Source: Vibrio ponticus (GTDB lineage: Bacteria > Pseudomonadota > Gammaproteobacteria > Enterobacterales > Vibrionaceae). Taken from it: a stretch of 64,000 bases of DNA. The notes under the pieces are model-generated. The model did not search any database. It had not been told where the DNA came from and saw nothing but the letters and a program-made list of their open reading frames with translations. Each line of letters starts with the position of its first letter. Within the stretch, counting starts at the first letter, position 1. The translations under genes and the position numbers were made by a program. Location: contig NZ_AP019657.1 in NCBI RefSeq assembly GCF_009938225.1, forward strand, positions 2,852,001 to 2,916,000, written 5' to 3'. Of this stretch, positions 35,122 through 44,756 are shown piece by piece.

Positions 35122-36795
35122 ATGAAAACAACCCTACTTTCTGCAGTGATCGCTTCTGCATTGACTCTGTCTGCTCATACCGCAGTCGCAGCTGATGTGG
35201 ATAATATGTCGCAAGTCACCATTATTCCTAACCATAATGCGTCTTTGATCCGCAACTTCAACCCTTATGCAGTCTCACGTTTGCACACCGCTCGTGACTT
35301 TATTTTTGAGCCTTTGGTTATCTTTAATGAACTGAAAGGCAATACGCCTAATTTCCGTTTGGCGACCAACTATGAGATGAGTAACGATCTACTCAGCATC
35401 ACTTTTGACCTGCGTGAAGGGGTGAAATGGTCCGATGGCGAGACTTTCGATGCCGATGATGTGATTTTTACCTTTAACTTGGTTGAGAAGCACCCAAATA
35501 TTGATGATCGCGGTATTAACAGTAAGTTGAAGTCGGTAGAGAAGTTAGGTCAGTACAAAGTTCGCTTCCACCTTAATGAGGTGAATACCAACATCAGTTA
35601 CGAAATTGTCCAAGTGCCGATTGTACCTGAGCACCAATGGAAAACCGTCGAAGACCCAGCGGCATTTATGAACCCAAATCCTGTCGGTACTGGTCCATTT
35701 ACCGAGCTGCCGCAGTTCACCTCAACGTTGTTCCTGCAATGTCGCAACCCGAATTACTGGGATAATGCTGAGTTAGACGTCGATTGTCTGCGTATCCCGC
35801 AAATGAACCACAACGACCAAGTATTAGGTGAGCTAATTAACTCGCGTATCGATTGGGCTGGCTCCTTTGTACCGGACATCGATGCGACCTTCCTCGGTGC
35901 GTCAAAAGATCACGGCTACTGGTTCCCGCCAGCAGGGACGCAAGCATTTGTGTTTAACTACGCATCGAAAGACAAAGTAAAACATGAAGTTCTGACCGAT
36001 GTCGATTTCCGCCGCGCTTTCTCAATGGCACTGGATCGCCAAACGCTGATCGATATTGCTAACTATGGCAACGCGGTATTGAACGACTTTGCATCAGGTT
36101 TGGGTTACGCATTTGAAACTTGGTCAGACAAAGAAGTGCATGAGAAGTACAAACCATTTATGACCTACTCGCCAGACAATGCGAAAGCCTTGTTAGCTAA
36201 AGCAGGCTATAAAGACACCAATGGTGATGGTTTTGTCGAGTCCCCATCGGGGCAACCGTTTGAGTTAGCAATCCAATCACCGCAAGGTTGGACGGACTTT
36301 AACAATACGGTCATGCTTGCGGTTGAGCAGCTTGCAGAAGTGGGCATCAATGCCAAAGCGCGCACGCCGGATTTCTCGATCTACAACAACGGTATGATCA
36401 GTGCGGATTACGATATTGCTTACACCAACTACTTCCATGGTCCAACACCACATAAATATTGGGACAGTGGTTATCACTCTCGCCTCCAAGCTTCTGAAGG
36501 TATGCCGCGTTTTGCGATGCACCATTGGAAGAATGCTGAGCTAGATAAGTTATTGGATAGTTTCTATAAAACAGCCGATAACCAAGAACAGTTGAAGATA
36601 GCGCATAAGATTCAGAAGATCATCGCTGAGAACCAAGTCACGGTGCCGGTGTTGTCTGGTCCTAACTTCTACCAATACAACACCAAGCGCTTTACGGGCT
36701 GGTGGACCAAAGACAATCCAAAGGGTCGTCCAATGATTTGGGAAGGTACGCCTGAGCGTCTACTACACGTGCTGGATCTTAAGCCTCGCAGCTAA
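35122..36795 (+). CDS. CBP-like oligosaccharide/peptide ABC binding protein (family 5)
   Basis: A 557-residue periplasmic protein with a signal peptide ending HTAVAAD. It has the family-5 (OppA/DppA) fold. Segments such as RNFNPYAVSRLHTARDFIFEPLV, the stretch VKWSDGETFDADDV, TGWWTKDNPKGRP and ERLLHVLDLKP are very like the Vibrio chitin-oligosaccharide binding protein CBP. I infer an oligosaccharide ligand. Unlike cbp, it has no permease or ATPase gene beside it, so it may feed a distant transporter or act as a sensor. AAGG precedes the ATG; a terminator follows. Confidence 0.88.
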   Translation: MKTTLLSAVIASALTLSAHTAVAADVDNMSQVTIIPNHNASLIRNFNPYAVSRLHTARDFIFEPLVIFNELKGNTPNFRLATNYEMSNDLLSITFDLREGVKWSDGETFDADDVIFTFNLVEKHPNIDDRGINSKLKSVEKLGQYKVRFHLNEVNTNISYEIVQVPIVPEHQWKTVEDPAAFMNPNPVGTGPFTELPQFTSTLFLQCRNPNYWDNAELDVDCLRIPQMNHNDQVLGELINSRIDWAGSFVPDIDATFLGASKDHGYWFPPAGTQAFVFNYASKDKVKHEVLTDVDFRRAFSMALDRQTLIDIANYGNAVLNDFASGLGYAFETWSDKEVHEKYKPFMTYSPDNAKALLAKAGYKDTNGDGFVESPSGQPFELAIQSPQGWTDFNNTVMLAVEQLAEVGINAKARTPDFSIYNNGMISADYDIAYTNYFHGPTPHKYWDSGYHSRLQASEGMPRFAMHHWKNAELDKLLDSFYKTADNQEQLKIAHKIQKIIAENQVTVPVLSGPNFYQYNTKRFTGWWTKDNPKGRPMIWEGTPERLLHVLDLKPRS

Positions 36796-36811
36796 ATTTG
36801 CCTAATGCGTT

Positions 36812-36841
36812 AAAGGCTCTAATCTTGTGATTAGAGCCTTT
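36812..36841 (+). terminator. Terminator after the CBP-like gene
   Basis: A 13-bp stem AAAGGCTCTAATC / GATTAGAGCCTTT with loop TTGT and a T run, 16 nt past the stop codon. Confidence 0.92.
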
Positions 36842-37021
36842 TTTATTATCGGCAGAATGAAAATCGATAGATGACATAATCGAAGGTATTTTCAATCCGT
36901 CACAGAAGTTGAGTTAGTTCAAACTCCAGTAAAAATCGGCGTATAGCGTGACCCGTGACATATAAGTGTCATGTTTGTCATGCTACTTTAATCTTAACCA
37001 TTAGTGGTGGAGGGCAAGAGT

Positions 37022-37282
37022 ATGTTGACACGTTATATGGGGATGTCCCCGAAGAGTCAAAGCTATCTGTTCACCTTTGGGTTAGCGTTAACCCTATTAG
37101 GTATGATGCTGACGGATATGTGGCTACCTATGGTTGCTGGTGCGATTATTCTCGCGGGCTTGACCGTTGAGGCGTGGATTCGTGTAGCGCATATTATACC
37201 TATGCATGAAGAGATGCGTTCAATGCAACAGCAAATCCGCAAGCTTCAATCGGAAGTGCGAACCCTCGAATACGATGAATAA
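37022..37282 (+). CDS. Small membrane protein with C-terminal coiled coil (unknown)
   Basis: An 86-residue protein I do not recognise. Two hydrophobic segments (about 14-32 and 36-55) are followed by a charged helix HEEMRSMQQQIRKLQSEVRTLE (about 62-83) likely to form a coiled coil. I chose ATG at 37022, which has GGAGGG 7 nt upstream; the frame is open to a GTG at 37004. It stands alone between terminators at 36812 and 37285. It could be an adaptor or regulator of a membrane complex; no function is claimed. Confidence 0.75.
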   Translation: MLTRYMGMSPKSQSYLFTFGLALTLLGMMLTDMWLPMVAGAIILAGLTVEAWIRVAHIIPMHEEMRSMQQQIRKLQSEVRTLEYDE

Positions 37283-37284
37283 AC

Positions 37285-37311
37285 AAAACGGCAGCCTAAG
37301 GCTGCCGTTTT
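37285..37311. terminator. Bidirectional terminator
   Basis: A perfect 12-bp stem AAAACGGCAGCC / GGCTGCCGTTTT with loop TAA lies between converging genes (small membrane protein and tusA). Confidence 0.92.
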
Positions 37312-37355
37312 CCATTCTGCTCAAAAGATTTTAGTTGCATGTCAGCAACGTCATC

Positions 37356-37610
37356 TTAGCTTAACCCTTTCTTAATCAGATACTGATACGGTAGCTCTTC
37401 TGTTTGAGCGCCAATCAGTTGATGATCCATAAAGCGACAAAAGCTTGGGATATCACGAGTTGTTGATGGGTCGTCTGCTTTGACTAGCAGTATATCGCCA
37501 TCCTGCATATTACGAATTGTCTTCCTGACCATCATTACTGGCTCTGGACAGCGTAGTCCTTCTGCTTCCAACGTATGTGTAGCCTGTTCTGGATTGAATG
37601 TCATGGTCAT
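37356..37610 (-). CDS. tusA: Sulfur carrier protein TusA
   Basis: An 84-residue protein that accepts sulfur from IscS and passes it towards tRNA 2-thiouridine synthesis. The active cysteine is Cys21 in [26 protein letters not shown] and [10 protein letters not shown] complete the family pattern. ATG at 37610 is preferred (AAGG 10 nt upstream); GTG at 37613 and ATG at 37604 are alternatives. It supplies the same wobble uridines modified by mnmE/mnmG earlier in the window. Confidence 0.95.
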   Translation of the reverse strand: MTMTFNPEQATHTLEAEGLRCPEPVMMVRKTIRNMQDGDILLVKADDPSTTRDIPSFCRFMDHQLIGAQTEELPYQYLIKKGLS

Positions 37611-37675
37611 CACTTCATTGCCTTTTTAGGCGACTGATAATACTAGTGGAGAAAAAATATTCAATAATCACTTGG

Positions 37676-37691
37676 CAAAATGATCATTTTG
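37676..37691. promoter_or_regulatory. 16-bp perfect palindrome upstream of tusA
   Basis: CAAAATGATCATTTTG is perfectly palindromic and lies 66 nt upstream of tusA, on the other side of the candidate sRNA. It could be a dimer operator. I do not recognise the regulator. Confidence 0.45.
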
Positions 37692-37784
37692 TTTTAATTT
37701 AATTAACAAGTTGGTAACAAAAACATTTCAACACCAATTCAACGCCAGTTTGACCGACCTGCTTGAATTGATAGCGAGAAGCTT

Positions 37785-38008
37785 TTGTTGGGTACTCTTG
37801 GACCTTAGCTCAGGTCAACAAGAGGAAAAAGACCACTAGCGGTACAACTTGGTTCTCATTGTAGGGATTTGAACTGAGAAGTGCTAGAGGCTTAACTCTT
37901 GAGAGAGTACAAACCGACCAATGTATGTTGAAAGAGACATCTTCCAAACACATTCCGACACTATCCCCAGTTTTCTTGGGCTTCCCCGCCGAAAGGCGGG
38001 ATTTTTTT
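37785..38008 (+). ncRNA. Candidate small RNA of about 220 nt
   Basis: The 520-bp gap 37614-38133 has no convincing ORF but ends, on the plus strand, with a strong terminator (37985-38007). Upstream, GTACTCT (near 37792) can pair with AGAGTAC (near 37907), which would enclose a folded domain. No upstream plus-strand gene exists to need this terminator: tusA reads the other way. The 5' end is a guess and no firm promoter was found. It could instead be a leader RNA of the LysR gene. Confidence 0.4.
37985..38007 (+). terminator. Strong terminator with GAAA tetraloop
   Basis: CCCGCC-GAAA-GGCGGG followed by ATTTTTTT, a textbook intrinsic terminator with a GNRA loop on the plus strand. Confidence 0.9.
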
Positions 38009-38133
38009 GCCTGTCATTCGGCATTTATCACCACGCGCTAACCGTGCCCGATTGAGTAAAATCGGTGCAAATCCCGTACCTTGGGCTTGGGATATAGTAC
38101 ACTTATGCCATTGTTAGCCTTTGGAAGCCATCC

Positions 38134-39075
38134 GTGGAATTAGAAGAGATTTACCGCCGCGATTTAAATTTATTAGTGGCACTGCGTGTCTTGATTGAAG
38201 AGTGCAGTGTGAGTAAAGCGGCGACGCGCCTGAATTTAAGTCAGTCGGCGATGAGTCGAGTGCTCGGGCGTTTGAGAAGTTTGTTAAATGACCCGCTTTT
38301 CACCCGTCAGGGGCAGCATTTAATCCCGACAGAGAAGGCATTGGAGATCGATGCGCAATTGGGTGTTCCGTTGGAGTCGCTGCGCCAATTGTTGGCACCA
38401 GCTGAATTTGATCCACATAGCTGTGAGCAAACCTTCACTATTGCGACCACTGACTACGCGATGCAGACTATCTTGCCGTTCGCTATTCCCAGGCTTTACC
38501 AAGAAGCGCCGTTGGTATCGTTGAATTTTATTCCTCTGCATCACGACCGCTTGGCTGATCAGTTGACTTATGAGGGTGCGGATCTCGCGATCTGTCGTCC
38601 GATTGGAGCGGTTGAGCCTCTGCGCAGTGAAGTGATTGGTCGAGTTGGAGTATTTTGTCTGCTGTCTAAACATCACCCGTTGGCAGATAAAGAGATGAGT
38701 CTCGATGATTACCTCTCTTATCCACATGCGATGATTGCAGTCAGTGATGGCGTTAAGGCGCTGATTGAGCAAGCTCTAGTCGATTTGCCGCAGCGCAGAA
38801 TGGTGCTAAGAGCGTATCACTTAGAAGCGGCGCTGGCGATTGTCGATACCATGCCGTTGATTATTACTGTTCCGGCTGATTTAGCCTATTTGGTTTCTGA
38901 GCGTTATGACTTAGTCGTCAAACCACTACCATTTCACTTTACGCCCTTTGACTACTCGCTGATTTGGCATCCACGTTGTGAGCACTCTCCAGCACAAGAG
39001 TGGATACGTGGCGTGTTACGTGAAGAGTGTAGCCGTTTGATTGCCAAGCGGATTGAAGATATGGGTTTGGATTAA
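38134..39075 (+). CDS. LysR-family transcriptional regulator
   Basis: A 313-residue regulator. The N-terminal winged helix-turn-helix is clear (DLNLLVALRVLIEECSVSKAATRLNLSQSAMSRVLGRLR, about residues 10-47), followed by the two-lobed effector domain. The NLLVAL/LFTRQG features suggest the NodD/LeuO-type branch. The start is GTG at 38134, with GGAAG upstream. An inverted repeat ATCCC-N13-GGGAT (38071-38093) overlaps a TATAGT -10-like box (38093-38098) and may be its own operator. Target genes and effector are unknown; acuI is the nearest neighbour, convergent. Confidence 0.9.
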   Translation: MELEEIYRRDLNLLVALRVLIEECSVSKAATRLNLSQSAMSRVLGRLRSLLNDPLFTRQGQHLIPTEKALEIDAQLGVPLESLRQLLAPAEFDPHSCEQTFTIATTDYAMQTILPFAIPRLYQEAPLVSLNFIPLHHDRLADQLTYEGADLAICRPIGAVEPLRSEVIGRVGVFCLLSKHHPLADKEMSLDDYLSYPHAMIAVSDGVKALIEQALVDLPQRRMVLRAYHLEAALAIVDTMPLIITVPADLAYLVSERYDLVVKPLPFHFTPFDYSLIWHPRCEHSPAQEWIRGVLREECSRLIAKRIEDMGLD

Positions 39076-39123
39076 TTGTCTGCTTTCTAGTCGACGTTGC
39101 CGCAGTTATTGAAGCGATACAAA

Positions 39124-39146
39124 AAGAGCCAGCATTGCTGGCTCTT
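39124..39146. terminator. Terminator between lysR and acuI
   Basis: A 10-bp stem AAGAGCCAGC / GCTGGCTCTT with loop ATT lies between the converging genes; A-rich and T-rich flanks suit both directions. Confidence 0.82.
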
Positions 39147-39164
39147 CATCATTTTAGCTAAGCG

Positions 39165-40145
39165 TTATAGCTTGATCACCACGCGACCCGTTACTTGACC
39201 GTTAGTGATGTCTTCTGCGTATTTTGGTGCTTCTTCTAGCGTTGCCTCAGTACATGCTTGCTCGAAGTAGCTGTCAGGTAGTAGCTCAACCAGTTTTTCC
39301 CAAGCTGCGATACGTTTTTCAGTTGGGCAGCTTACTGAGTCCACACCTTGTAGACGTACGTTACGTAAGATAAATGGCATCACGGTCGTAGGTAGGTCGA
39401 AACCACCCGCTAGACCACACGCTGCTACAGCGCTGTTGTAATCCATTTGTGCCAGTACTTTTGCTAGCACTTTGCTACCTACGGTATCCACAGCACCTGC
39501 CCAAACTTGTTTTTCAAGTGGACGAGCTGGCTCTTCAAACTCAACGCGGTCGATGATACGGCTAGCACCTAGTTTTTCTAGCAGTGGACCGTTTTGCTCG
39601 ACACGACCTGTAACCGCTGCCACTTTGTAGCCTAGTTGAGAAAGTAGCGTTACGGCTACTGAACCTACGCCACCACTTGCGCCAGTAACTAGGATTTCAC
39701 CAGCTTCTGGTTTGATGCCCGCATCAAGTAGAGCTTGTACACATAGCATGGCAGTAAAGCCAGCTGTGCCCACCATCATTGCTTTTTTGCCGTCGAAACC
39801 TTTTGGTAGAGGTACCAACCAGTCTGCATTTAGACGCGCGCGTTGCGCCATGCCGCCCCAGTGGTTTTCACCCACGCCCCAACCTGTAAGAACCACTTCG
39901 TCACCTGCTTGGTAACGAGCGTCTTCAGAACTCACTACTTTACCTGCAAGGTCGATACCAGGAACCATTGGGAAGTTACGAATGATTTTGCCTTTACCAG
40001 TGATCGCCAAACCATCTTTGTAGTTCAGAGATGAGTAATCAACTTCGATTAGAACGTTACCTTCCGGTAATTGTGCTTCGTCGATTTGTTCGATTGAAGC
40101 GATAGTGCGTTTGTCTTCTTGATTTAGGATTAGAGCGTTAAACAT
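39165..40145 (-). CDS. acuI: Acrylyl-CoA reductase / quinone oxidoreductase family protein AcuI (YhdH)
   Basis: A 326-residue zinc-free medium-chain dehydrogenase that reduces acrylyl-CoA to propionyl-CoA with NADPH. YSSLNYKDGLAITGKGKI and FPMVPGIDLAG lead into the Rossmann motif TGASGGVGSVAVTLLSQLGY. The ATG at 40145 (MFNALILNQ) has GGAGA upstream; an upstream extension to 40169 is not needed. In marine bacteria AcuI detoxifies acrylate from DMSP breakdown; no DMSP lyase gene is seen nearby. Confidence 0.92.
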   Translation of the reverse strand: MFNALILNQEDKRTIASIEQIDEAQLPEGNVLIEVDYSSLNYKDGLAITGKGKIIRNFPMVPGIDLAGKVVSSEDARYQAGDEVVLTGWGVGENHWGGMAQRARLNADWLVPLPKGFDGKKAMMVGTAGFTAMLCVQALLDAGIKPEAGEILVTGASGGVGSVAVTLLSQLGYKVAAVTGRVEQNGPLLEKLGASRIIDRVEFEEPARPLEKQVWAGAVDTVGSKVLAKVLAQMDYNSAVAACGLAGGFDLPTTVMPFILRNVRLQGVDSVSCPTEKRIAAWEKLVELLPDSYFEQACTEATLEEAPKYAEDITNGQVTGRVVIKL

Positions 40146-40312
40146 AGGGATCTCCGCATGATGCAGCAAATGAATAGTGCAGCAAATAAACTGTTCTAAA
40201 TTCTACCCACACAGTGTAGTCGGGTTAGAGCTATGACAAAAATGAAACTTTAGCATTTATATTATGTATTAAATGCATTAATGCCAAAGAATCAATATTT
40301 TAACCATAGAAC

Positions 40313-40336
40313 AAAGCCAGTCTGATGACTGGCTTT
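40313..40336 (-). terminator. Terminator of the ilv operon
   Basis: A 10-bp stem AAAGCCAGTC / GACTGGCTTT with loop TGAT lies 52 nt after the ilvA stop on the minus strand. The U tract is short. Confidence 0.75.
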
Positions 40337-40388
40337 AATGTTAAAACTAAGAGCTTGCTCAATACAGCATACGCTTAGGGCGCTTGTG

Positions 40389-41939
40389 TTAGCGTGGAGA
40401 GGATAGGAAGAACTGATAAGACGGGTTATCGGTTTCATCTTTGCATTGGTAGCCGAGTTCGCGCAGATGGGCAGAGAAACGGGTTAAATCGCTATCTGCT
40501 AGCTCAAAGCCACACAGTACGCGCCCATAGTCAGCGCCATGGTTGCGGTAGTTGAACAGGCTAATATTCCAATGCGTGCCAAGCGTGCTTAAGAATTTCA
40601 GTAGCGCCCCTGGGTATTCTGGAAACTCGAAACTGTACAAACGCTCTTGCAGTGGTTTAGAAGGTTTGCCCCCAATCATATAGCGCACGTGCAGTTTTGC
40701 CATTTCATCATCGGAGAGATCGACCACAGGGTAGCCTCCTGCACGCAGATCTTGGATGATGTGCTCCAACTCTTCTTGCCCACCATTGAGACGCACACCA
40801 ACAAAGATATTGGCGAGGGCATCATCGTTGTAACGGTAGTTAAACTCAGTCACCGCGCGACCGCCAATCAGATTACAGAACTCAAAGAAGGCACCTTGAC
40901 GTTCTGGGATCGTCACCGCCAGCAAACCTTCGCGTTTTTCACCTAATTCACAACGTTCAGAGACGTAGCGTAAGCCATGGAAGTTGGTATTCGCACCTGA
41001 TAACACCGTACCCAGTTGTTTGCCACGCAGTTGGTGTTGCTCGGTAAATTTCTTTAACCCTGCGAGCGCTAATGCACCAGAGGGTTCGGCAATCGCTCGG
41101 GTATCTTCAAAGATGTCTTTGACCGCTGAACAGATCTCATCGCTGGAGACGGTAATATGACCGTCAAGGTATTTGTCACATAGGCGGAAGGTCTCTTCAC
41201 CGATGCGTTTAACGGCGACACCATCTGCAAACATGCTGACTTGGTCAATCACGACTGGTTCACCGGCATCTAGTGCAGCTTTCAAGCAGGCGGAATCTTC
41301 AGGCTCAACCGCGATGACTTTGATCTCTGGCATCAACTGTTTTACCAGTACCGCCACACCAGCGGCTAAACCGCCGCCGCCAACTGGAACGAAAATGTAA
41401 TCGAGATGACCATTTTGCTGCAGCATCTCCATACCAATCGTGCCTTGCCCGGCGATCACCAAAGGATGATCGAAAGGTGGTACAAAGGTGTAGCCATATT
41501 CGACCGATAGACGCTCAGCTTCTGCTTTGGCTTCATCAAAGTTGTTACCATGCAGCACCACATTGCCACCAAACCCGCGTACCGCTTCGACTTTGATGTC
41601 TGGCGTGGTTTTCGGCATCACAATTGTGGTTTTGATGCCTAGCTTGGTACCGGACAGTGCCATGCCCTGCGCATGATTACCTGCGGATGCAGCAATCACG
41701 CCCGCGGCTTTTTGCCCGTCACTGAGGCTTGAAACCATATTGTAAGCCCCGCGCAACTTAAATGAGTGCACCGGTTGGCGGTCTTCTCTCTTAAGTTGTA
41801 CTTGGTTGCCGATGCGAGCTGAGAGCCTTGGCATTGCTTGCAGTGGCGTGACGATCGCCACTTCGTACACCGGCGCGCGTAGGATTTGGCGCAGGTAGTC
41901 TGCGCCAGATTGTTTATGTTCGACAGAGGTGTCACTCAT
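40389..41939 (-). CDS. ilvA: Threonine ammonia-lyase (biosynthetic)
   Basis: The 516-residue PLP enzyme converts threonine to 2-oxobutanoate, the first step to isoleucine. The PLP lysine is in HSFKLRGAYNM and the glycine loop is VPVGGGGLAAGV. Two ACT-like domains at the C-terminus bind the inhibitor isoleucine. The start is ATG at 41939, preceded by GAGGGG and 4 nt after the ilvD stop. The frame is open 50 codons further upstream, but that part overlaps ilvD. Confidence 0.97.
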   Translation of the reverse strand: MSDTSVEHKQSGADYLRQILRAPVYEVAIVTPLQAMPRLSARIGNQVQLKREDRQPVHSFKLRGAYNMVSSLSDGQKAAGVIAASAGNHAQGMALSGTKLGIKTTIVMPKTTPDIKVEAVRGFGGNVVLHGNNFDEAKAEAERLSVEYGYTFVPPFDHPLVIAGQGTIGMEMLQQNGHLDYIFVPVGGGGLAAGVAVLVKQLMPEIKVIAVEPEDSACLKAALDAGEPVVIDQVSMFADGVAVKRIGEETFRLCDKYLDGHITVSSDEICSAVKDIFEDTRAIAEPSGALALAGLKKFTEQHQLRGKQLGTVLSGANTNFHGLRYVSERCELGEKREGLLAVTIPERQGAFFEFCNLIGGRAVTEFNYRYNDDALANIFVGVRLNGGQEELEHIIQDLRAGGYPVVDLSDDEMAKLHVRYMIGGKPSKPLQERLYSFEFPEYPGALLKFLSTLGTHWNISLFNYRNHGADYGRVLCGFELADSDLTRFSAHLRELGYQCKDETDNPSYQFFLSSPR

Positions 41940-41943
41940 GGTA

Positions 41944-43785
41944 TTACCCCTCAAGTTTACTCTTGTCGCGCACTGCACCTTTGTCGGCACTGGTCGCCAT
42001 GCTGGCATACGCTTTAAGGGCAAAAGAAACCTCGCGCTGACGATCGACTGGTTTCCAGCCGAGTTCATCTTGCTTAGCTCTACGGGCATTCAGCTCCGCT
42101 TCTGGCACATCAAGTGTGATGGAGCGGCTAGGGATATCGATGGTAATGATGTCGCCATCACGTACTAGACCAATAGTGCCACCACTGGCTGCTTCTGGTG
42201 ACGCGTGTCCAATTGATAGACCAGAAGTACCACCAGAGAAGCGTCCATCGGTCAGCAATGCACACGATTTGCCCAATCCCATCGACTTAAGGTAAGTGGT
42301 TGGATAGAGCATCTCTTGCATGCCCGGACCACCTTTCGGTCCTTCGTAGCGGATCACCACCACTTCACCGGCTTTCACTTTGCCGCCTAAGATGCCATCA
42401 ACCGCGGTATCTTGGCTTTCAAATACAATCGCAGGACCTTGGAATTTGAGGTTTTCTTCATCCACACCAGCGGTTTTTACAATACAACCATCCACGGCAA
42501 TATTGCCAGATAGCACCGCCAGACCACCTTCTGGGCTAAAGGCGTTTTCTTTAGTGCGGATACAACCATCGACTCGGTCATCATCAAGGCGATCCCAACG
42601 GCAATCTTGTGAGAAGGCTTGGGTGGTGCGGATGCCCGCAGGACCAGCACGAAAGAATTTTAGTACTGCTTCATCTTCGGTTTGCATGATGTCGTATTGG
42701 GCTAATTGTTCTTTTAGGCTAAGACCGAGCACAGTACGCGCTTCAGTGTTGAGCAGACCAGCACGGTCGAGTTCGCCTAAAATCGCCATCACCCCACCAG
42801 CGCGGTGGACATCTTCCATGTGGTATTTCTGGGTGGACGGCGCCACTTTACATAAATGCGGAACGCGACGAGACATCTGATCGATATCGCCCATATCAAA
42901 GTCAATCTCGCCTTCTTGTGCCGCCGCGAGTAAGTGCAGCACCGTATTACTTGAACCGCCCATAGCAATATCAAGCGCCATTGCATTTTTAAACGCAGCG
43001 CGATCGGCAATGGTGCGCGGCAAGGCACTGACATCGTCTTGCTCATAGTAACGACGAGTCAATTCAACAATGCGTTTACCTGCATTGATAAACAGCTGCT
43101 CACGATCGGCGTGAGTGGCCAGCATTGAGCCATTGCCCGGTTGAGACAAACCAAGCGCCTCGGTTAGACAGTTCATCGAGTTGGCGGTAAACATCCCCGA
43201 GCACGAGCCACAAGTCGGGCACGCTGAGCGTTCAATTTGTTCACTTTGCTCATCAGAGACGGTTGGATCGGCACCTTGAATCATGGCATCAACCAAATCG
43301 AGTTTGATGATTTGATCAGAAAGCTTGGTTTTACCCGCTTCCATTGGACCACCAGAAACAAAAATCACCGGAATATTGAGGCGCATTGATGCCATTAGCA
43401 TCCCGGGGGTGATTTTGTCACAGTTGGAGATACACACCATGGCATCCGCACAGTGAGCGTTAACCATATACTCGACCGAATCAGCAATCAGCTCGCGCGA
43501 TGGCAGTGAATAAAGCATGCCTCCGTGACCCATTGCGATACCATCATCAACCGCGATGGTATTGAACTCTTTCGCGATACCGCCCGCTTTTTCAATTTCA
43601 CCGGCAACTAACTGTCCCATGTCTTTTAGATGGACATGACCCGGTACAAATTGGGTAAATGAGTTCACCACGGCGATGATCGGTTTACCAAAATCTTCTT
43701 CTTTTACCCCAGTTGCACGCCAAAGTGCGCGTGCGCCAGCCATATTTCTTCCGTGGGTGGTGGTGGCTGAACGGTATTTAGGCAT
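41944..43785 (-). CDS. ilvD: Dihydroxy-acid dehydratase
   Basis: The 613-residue iron-sulfur enzyme dehydrates dihydroxy acids to the keto-acid precursors of valine and isoleucine. Cluster cysteines lie in [12 protein letters not shown] and [15 protein letters not shown]. The C-terminal [21 protein letters not shown] motif is intact. It lies 14 nt after ilvE. Confidence 0.98.
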   Translation of the reverse strand: MPKYRSATTTHGRNMAGARALWRATGVKEEDFGKPIIAVVNSFTQFVPGHVHLKDMGQLVAGEIEKAGGIAKEFNTIAVDDGIAMGHGGMLYSLPSRELIADSVEYMVNAHCADAMVCISNCDKITPGMLMASMRLNIPVIFVSGGPMEAGKTKLSDQIIKLDLVDAMIQGADPTVSDEQSEQIERSACPTCGSCSGMFTANSMNCLTEALGLSQPGNGSMLATHADREQLFINAGKRIVELTRRYYEQDDVSALPRTIADRAAFKNAMALDIAMGGSSNTVLHLLAAAQEGEIDFDMGDIDQMSRRVPHLCKVAPSTQKYHMEDVHRAGGVMAILGELDRAGLLNTEARTVLGLSLKEQLAQYDIMQTEDEAVLKFFRAGPAGIRTTQAFSQDCRWDRLDDDRVDGCIRTKENAFSPEGGLAVLSGNIAVDGCIVKTAGVDEENLKFQGPAIVFESQDTAVDGILGGKVKAGEVVVIRYEGPKGGPGMQEMLYPTTYLKSMGLGKSCALLTDGRFSGGTSGLSIGHASPEAASGGTIGLVRDGDIITIDIPSRSITLDVPEAELNARRAKQDELGWKPVDRQREVSFALKAYASMATSADKGAVRDKSKLEG

Positions 43786-43799
43786 ATCCTTTTCCTCTA

Positions 43800-44744
43800 C
43801 TACTTGGCTGCATCTTGCGGGTAGACGTAATCAAGCCATCCCCATTTATCTTCGGTGGTGCCATTAAATAGGCCAAAGTATGCTTCTTGAATTTGTTTGG
43901 TGATTGGACCGCGTTTACCGCTGCCAATTTCAATTTGGTCCACAGAGCTAACAGGCACAACTTCTGCGGCAGTACCGGTCATAAAGATCTCATCGGCAAG
44001 GTAGAGCGCTTCACGAGCGATGTTGTTTTCACGCACTTCGTAGCCCATTTCACGCGCCAGCGTCATGATGGAGTCACGAGTGATGCCCGGCAGAATTGCA
44101 CTGGTTGCTGGCGGCGTAGACAGCACACCATCTTTGACGACAAAGATGTTTTCGCCCGCACCTTCAGAAAGGTAACCATCCACGCTAAGGGCAATACCTT
44201 CGGCATAACCATGACGACGTGCTTCACCACCAACTAATAGTGAGGATAGGTAGTTACCGCCCGCTTTAGCGGCGGTAGGAATGGTGTTTGGTGCCGAGCG
44301 GTTCCAGCTGGAAATCATCGCAGCCACGCCATTTTCTAGCGCTTCTTCACCTAGGTATGAACCCCAAGGGAAAGCAGCAATGATCAGCTCCATTTCCGTC
44401 CCAGCTGGTGGGCAAACACCAAGACCGACGTTGCCAACAAAGCCCAGTGGACGGATATAAGCATTATCGAGCTTGTTTTGACGGAGCGTTTCACGCGTCG
44501 CTTCCATGATCTGTTCTACCGTATATGGGATCGGGAAACGGTAGATTTTTGCTGAGTCTTTTAGGCGCTGTGCGTGCTCGCGGTGACGAAAGACGATAGG
44601 ACCTTTCGGCGTGTTGTAACAACGTACACCTTCAAATACGGAAGTACCGTAATGCATTGCGTGAGTGAGGACGTGAACGTTCGCCTCAGCCCAAGGAACC
44701 ATTTCACCGTTAAACCAAATATAGTCTGCTGTTCTTGTAGCCAT
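43800..44744 (-). CDS. ilvE: Branched-chain amino-acid aminotransferase
   Basis: A 314-residue fold-type-IV PLP enzyme that makes valine, leucine and isoleucine from their keto acids. [16 protein letters not shown] and the PLP-lysine segment [11 protein letters not shown] are present, followed by [14 protein letters not shown]. It lies 12 nt after ilvM. Confidence 0.97.
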   Translation of the reverse strand: MATRTADYIWFNGEMVPWAEANVHVLTHAMHYGTSVFEGVRCYNTPKGPIVFRHREHAQRLKDSAKIYRFPIPYTVEQIMEATRETLRQNKLDNAYIRPLGFVGNVGLGVCPPAGTEMELIIAAFPWGSYLGEEALENGVAAMISSWNRSAPNTIPTAAKAGGNYLSSLLVGGEARRHGYAEGIALSVDGYLSEGAGENIFVVKDGVLSTPPATSAILPGITRDSIMTLAREMGYEVRENNIAREALYLADEIFMTGTAAEVVPVSSVDQIEIGSGKRGPITKQIQEAYFGLFNGTTEDKWGWLDYVYPQDAAK

Positions 44745-44756
44745 TGCTTGCCTTCC

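Noticed and set aside
37921..38038. Short ORF of about 38 codons crossing the terminator in the tusA-lysR gap
   Set aside because: It reads straight through the strong terminator hairpin and lacks a ribosome site, so a coding role is unlikely.
38320..38772. 150-residue open frame opposite the LysR gene
   Set aside because: Shadow of the regulator's codons; no start signals.
41940..42089. 50-codon N-terminal extension of IlvA
   Set aside because: It overlaps the end of ilvD and is unlike IlvA; the ATG at 41939 has GAGGGG upstream.
42380..42880. 166-residue open frame opposite ilvD
   Set aside because: Antisense shadow of a conserved gene; Ser/Pro-rich translation typical of reversed GC-rich codons.
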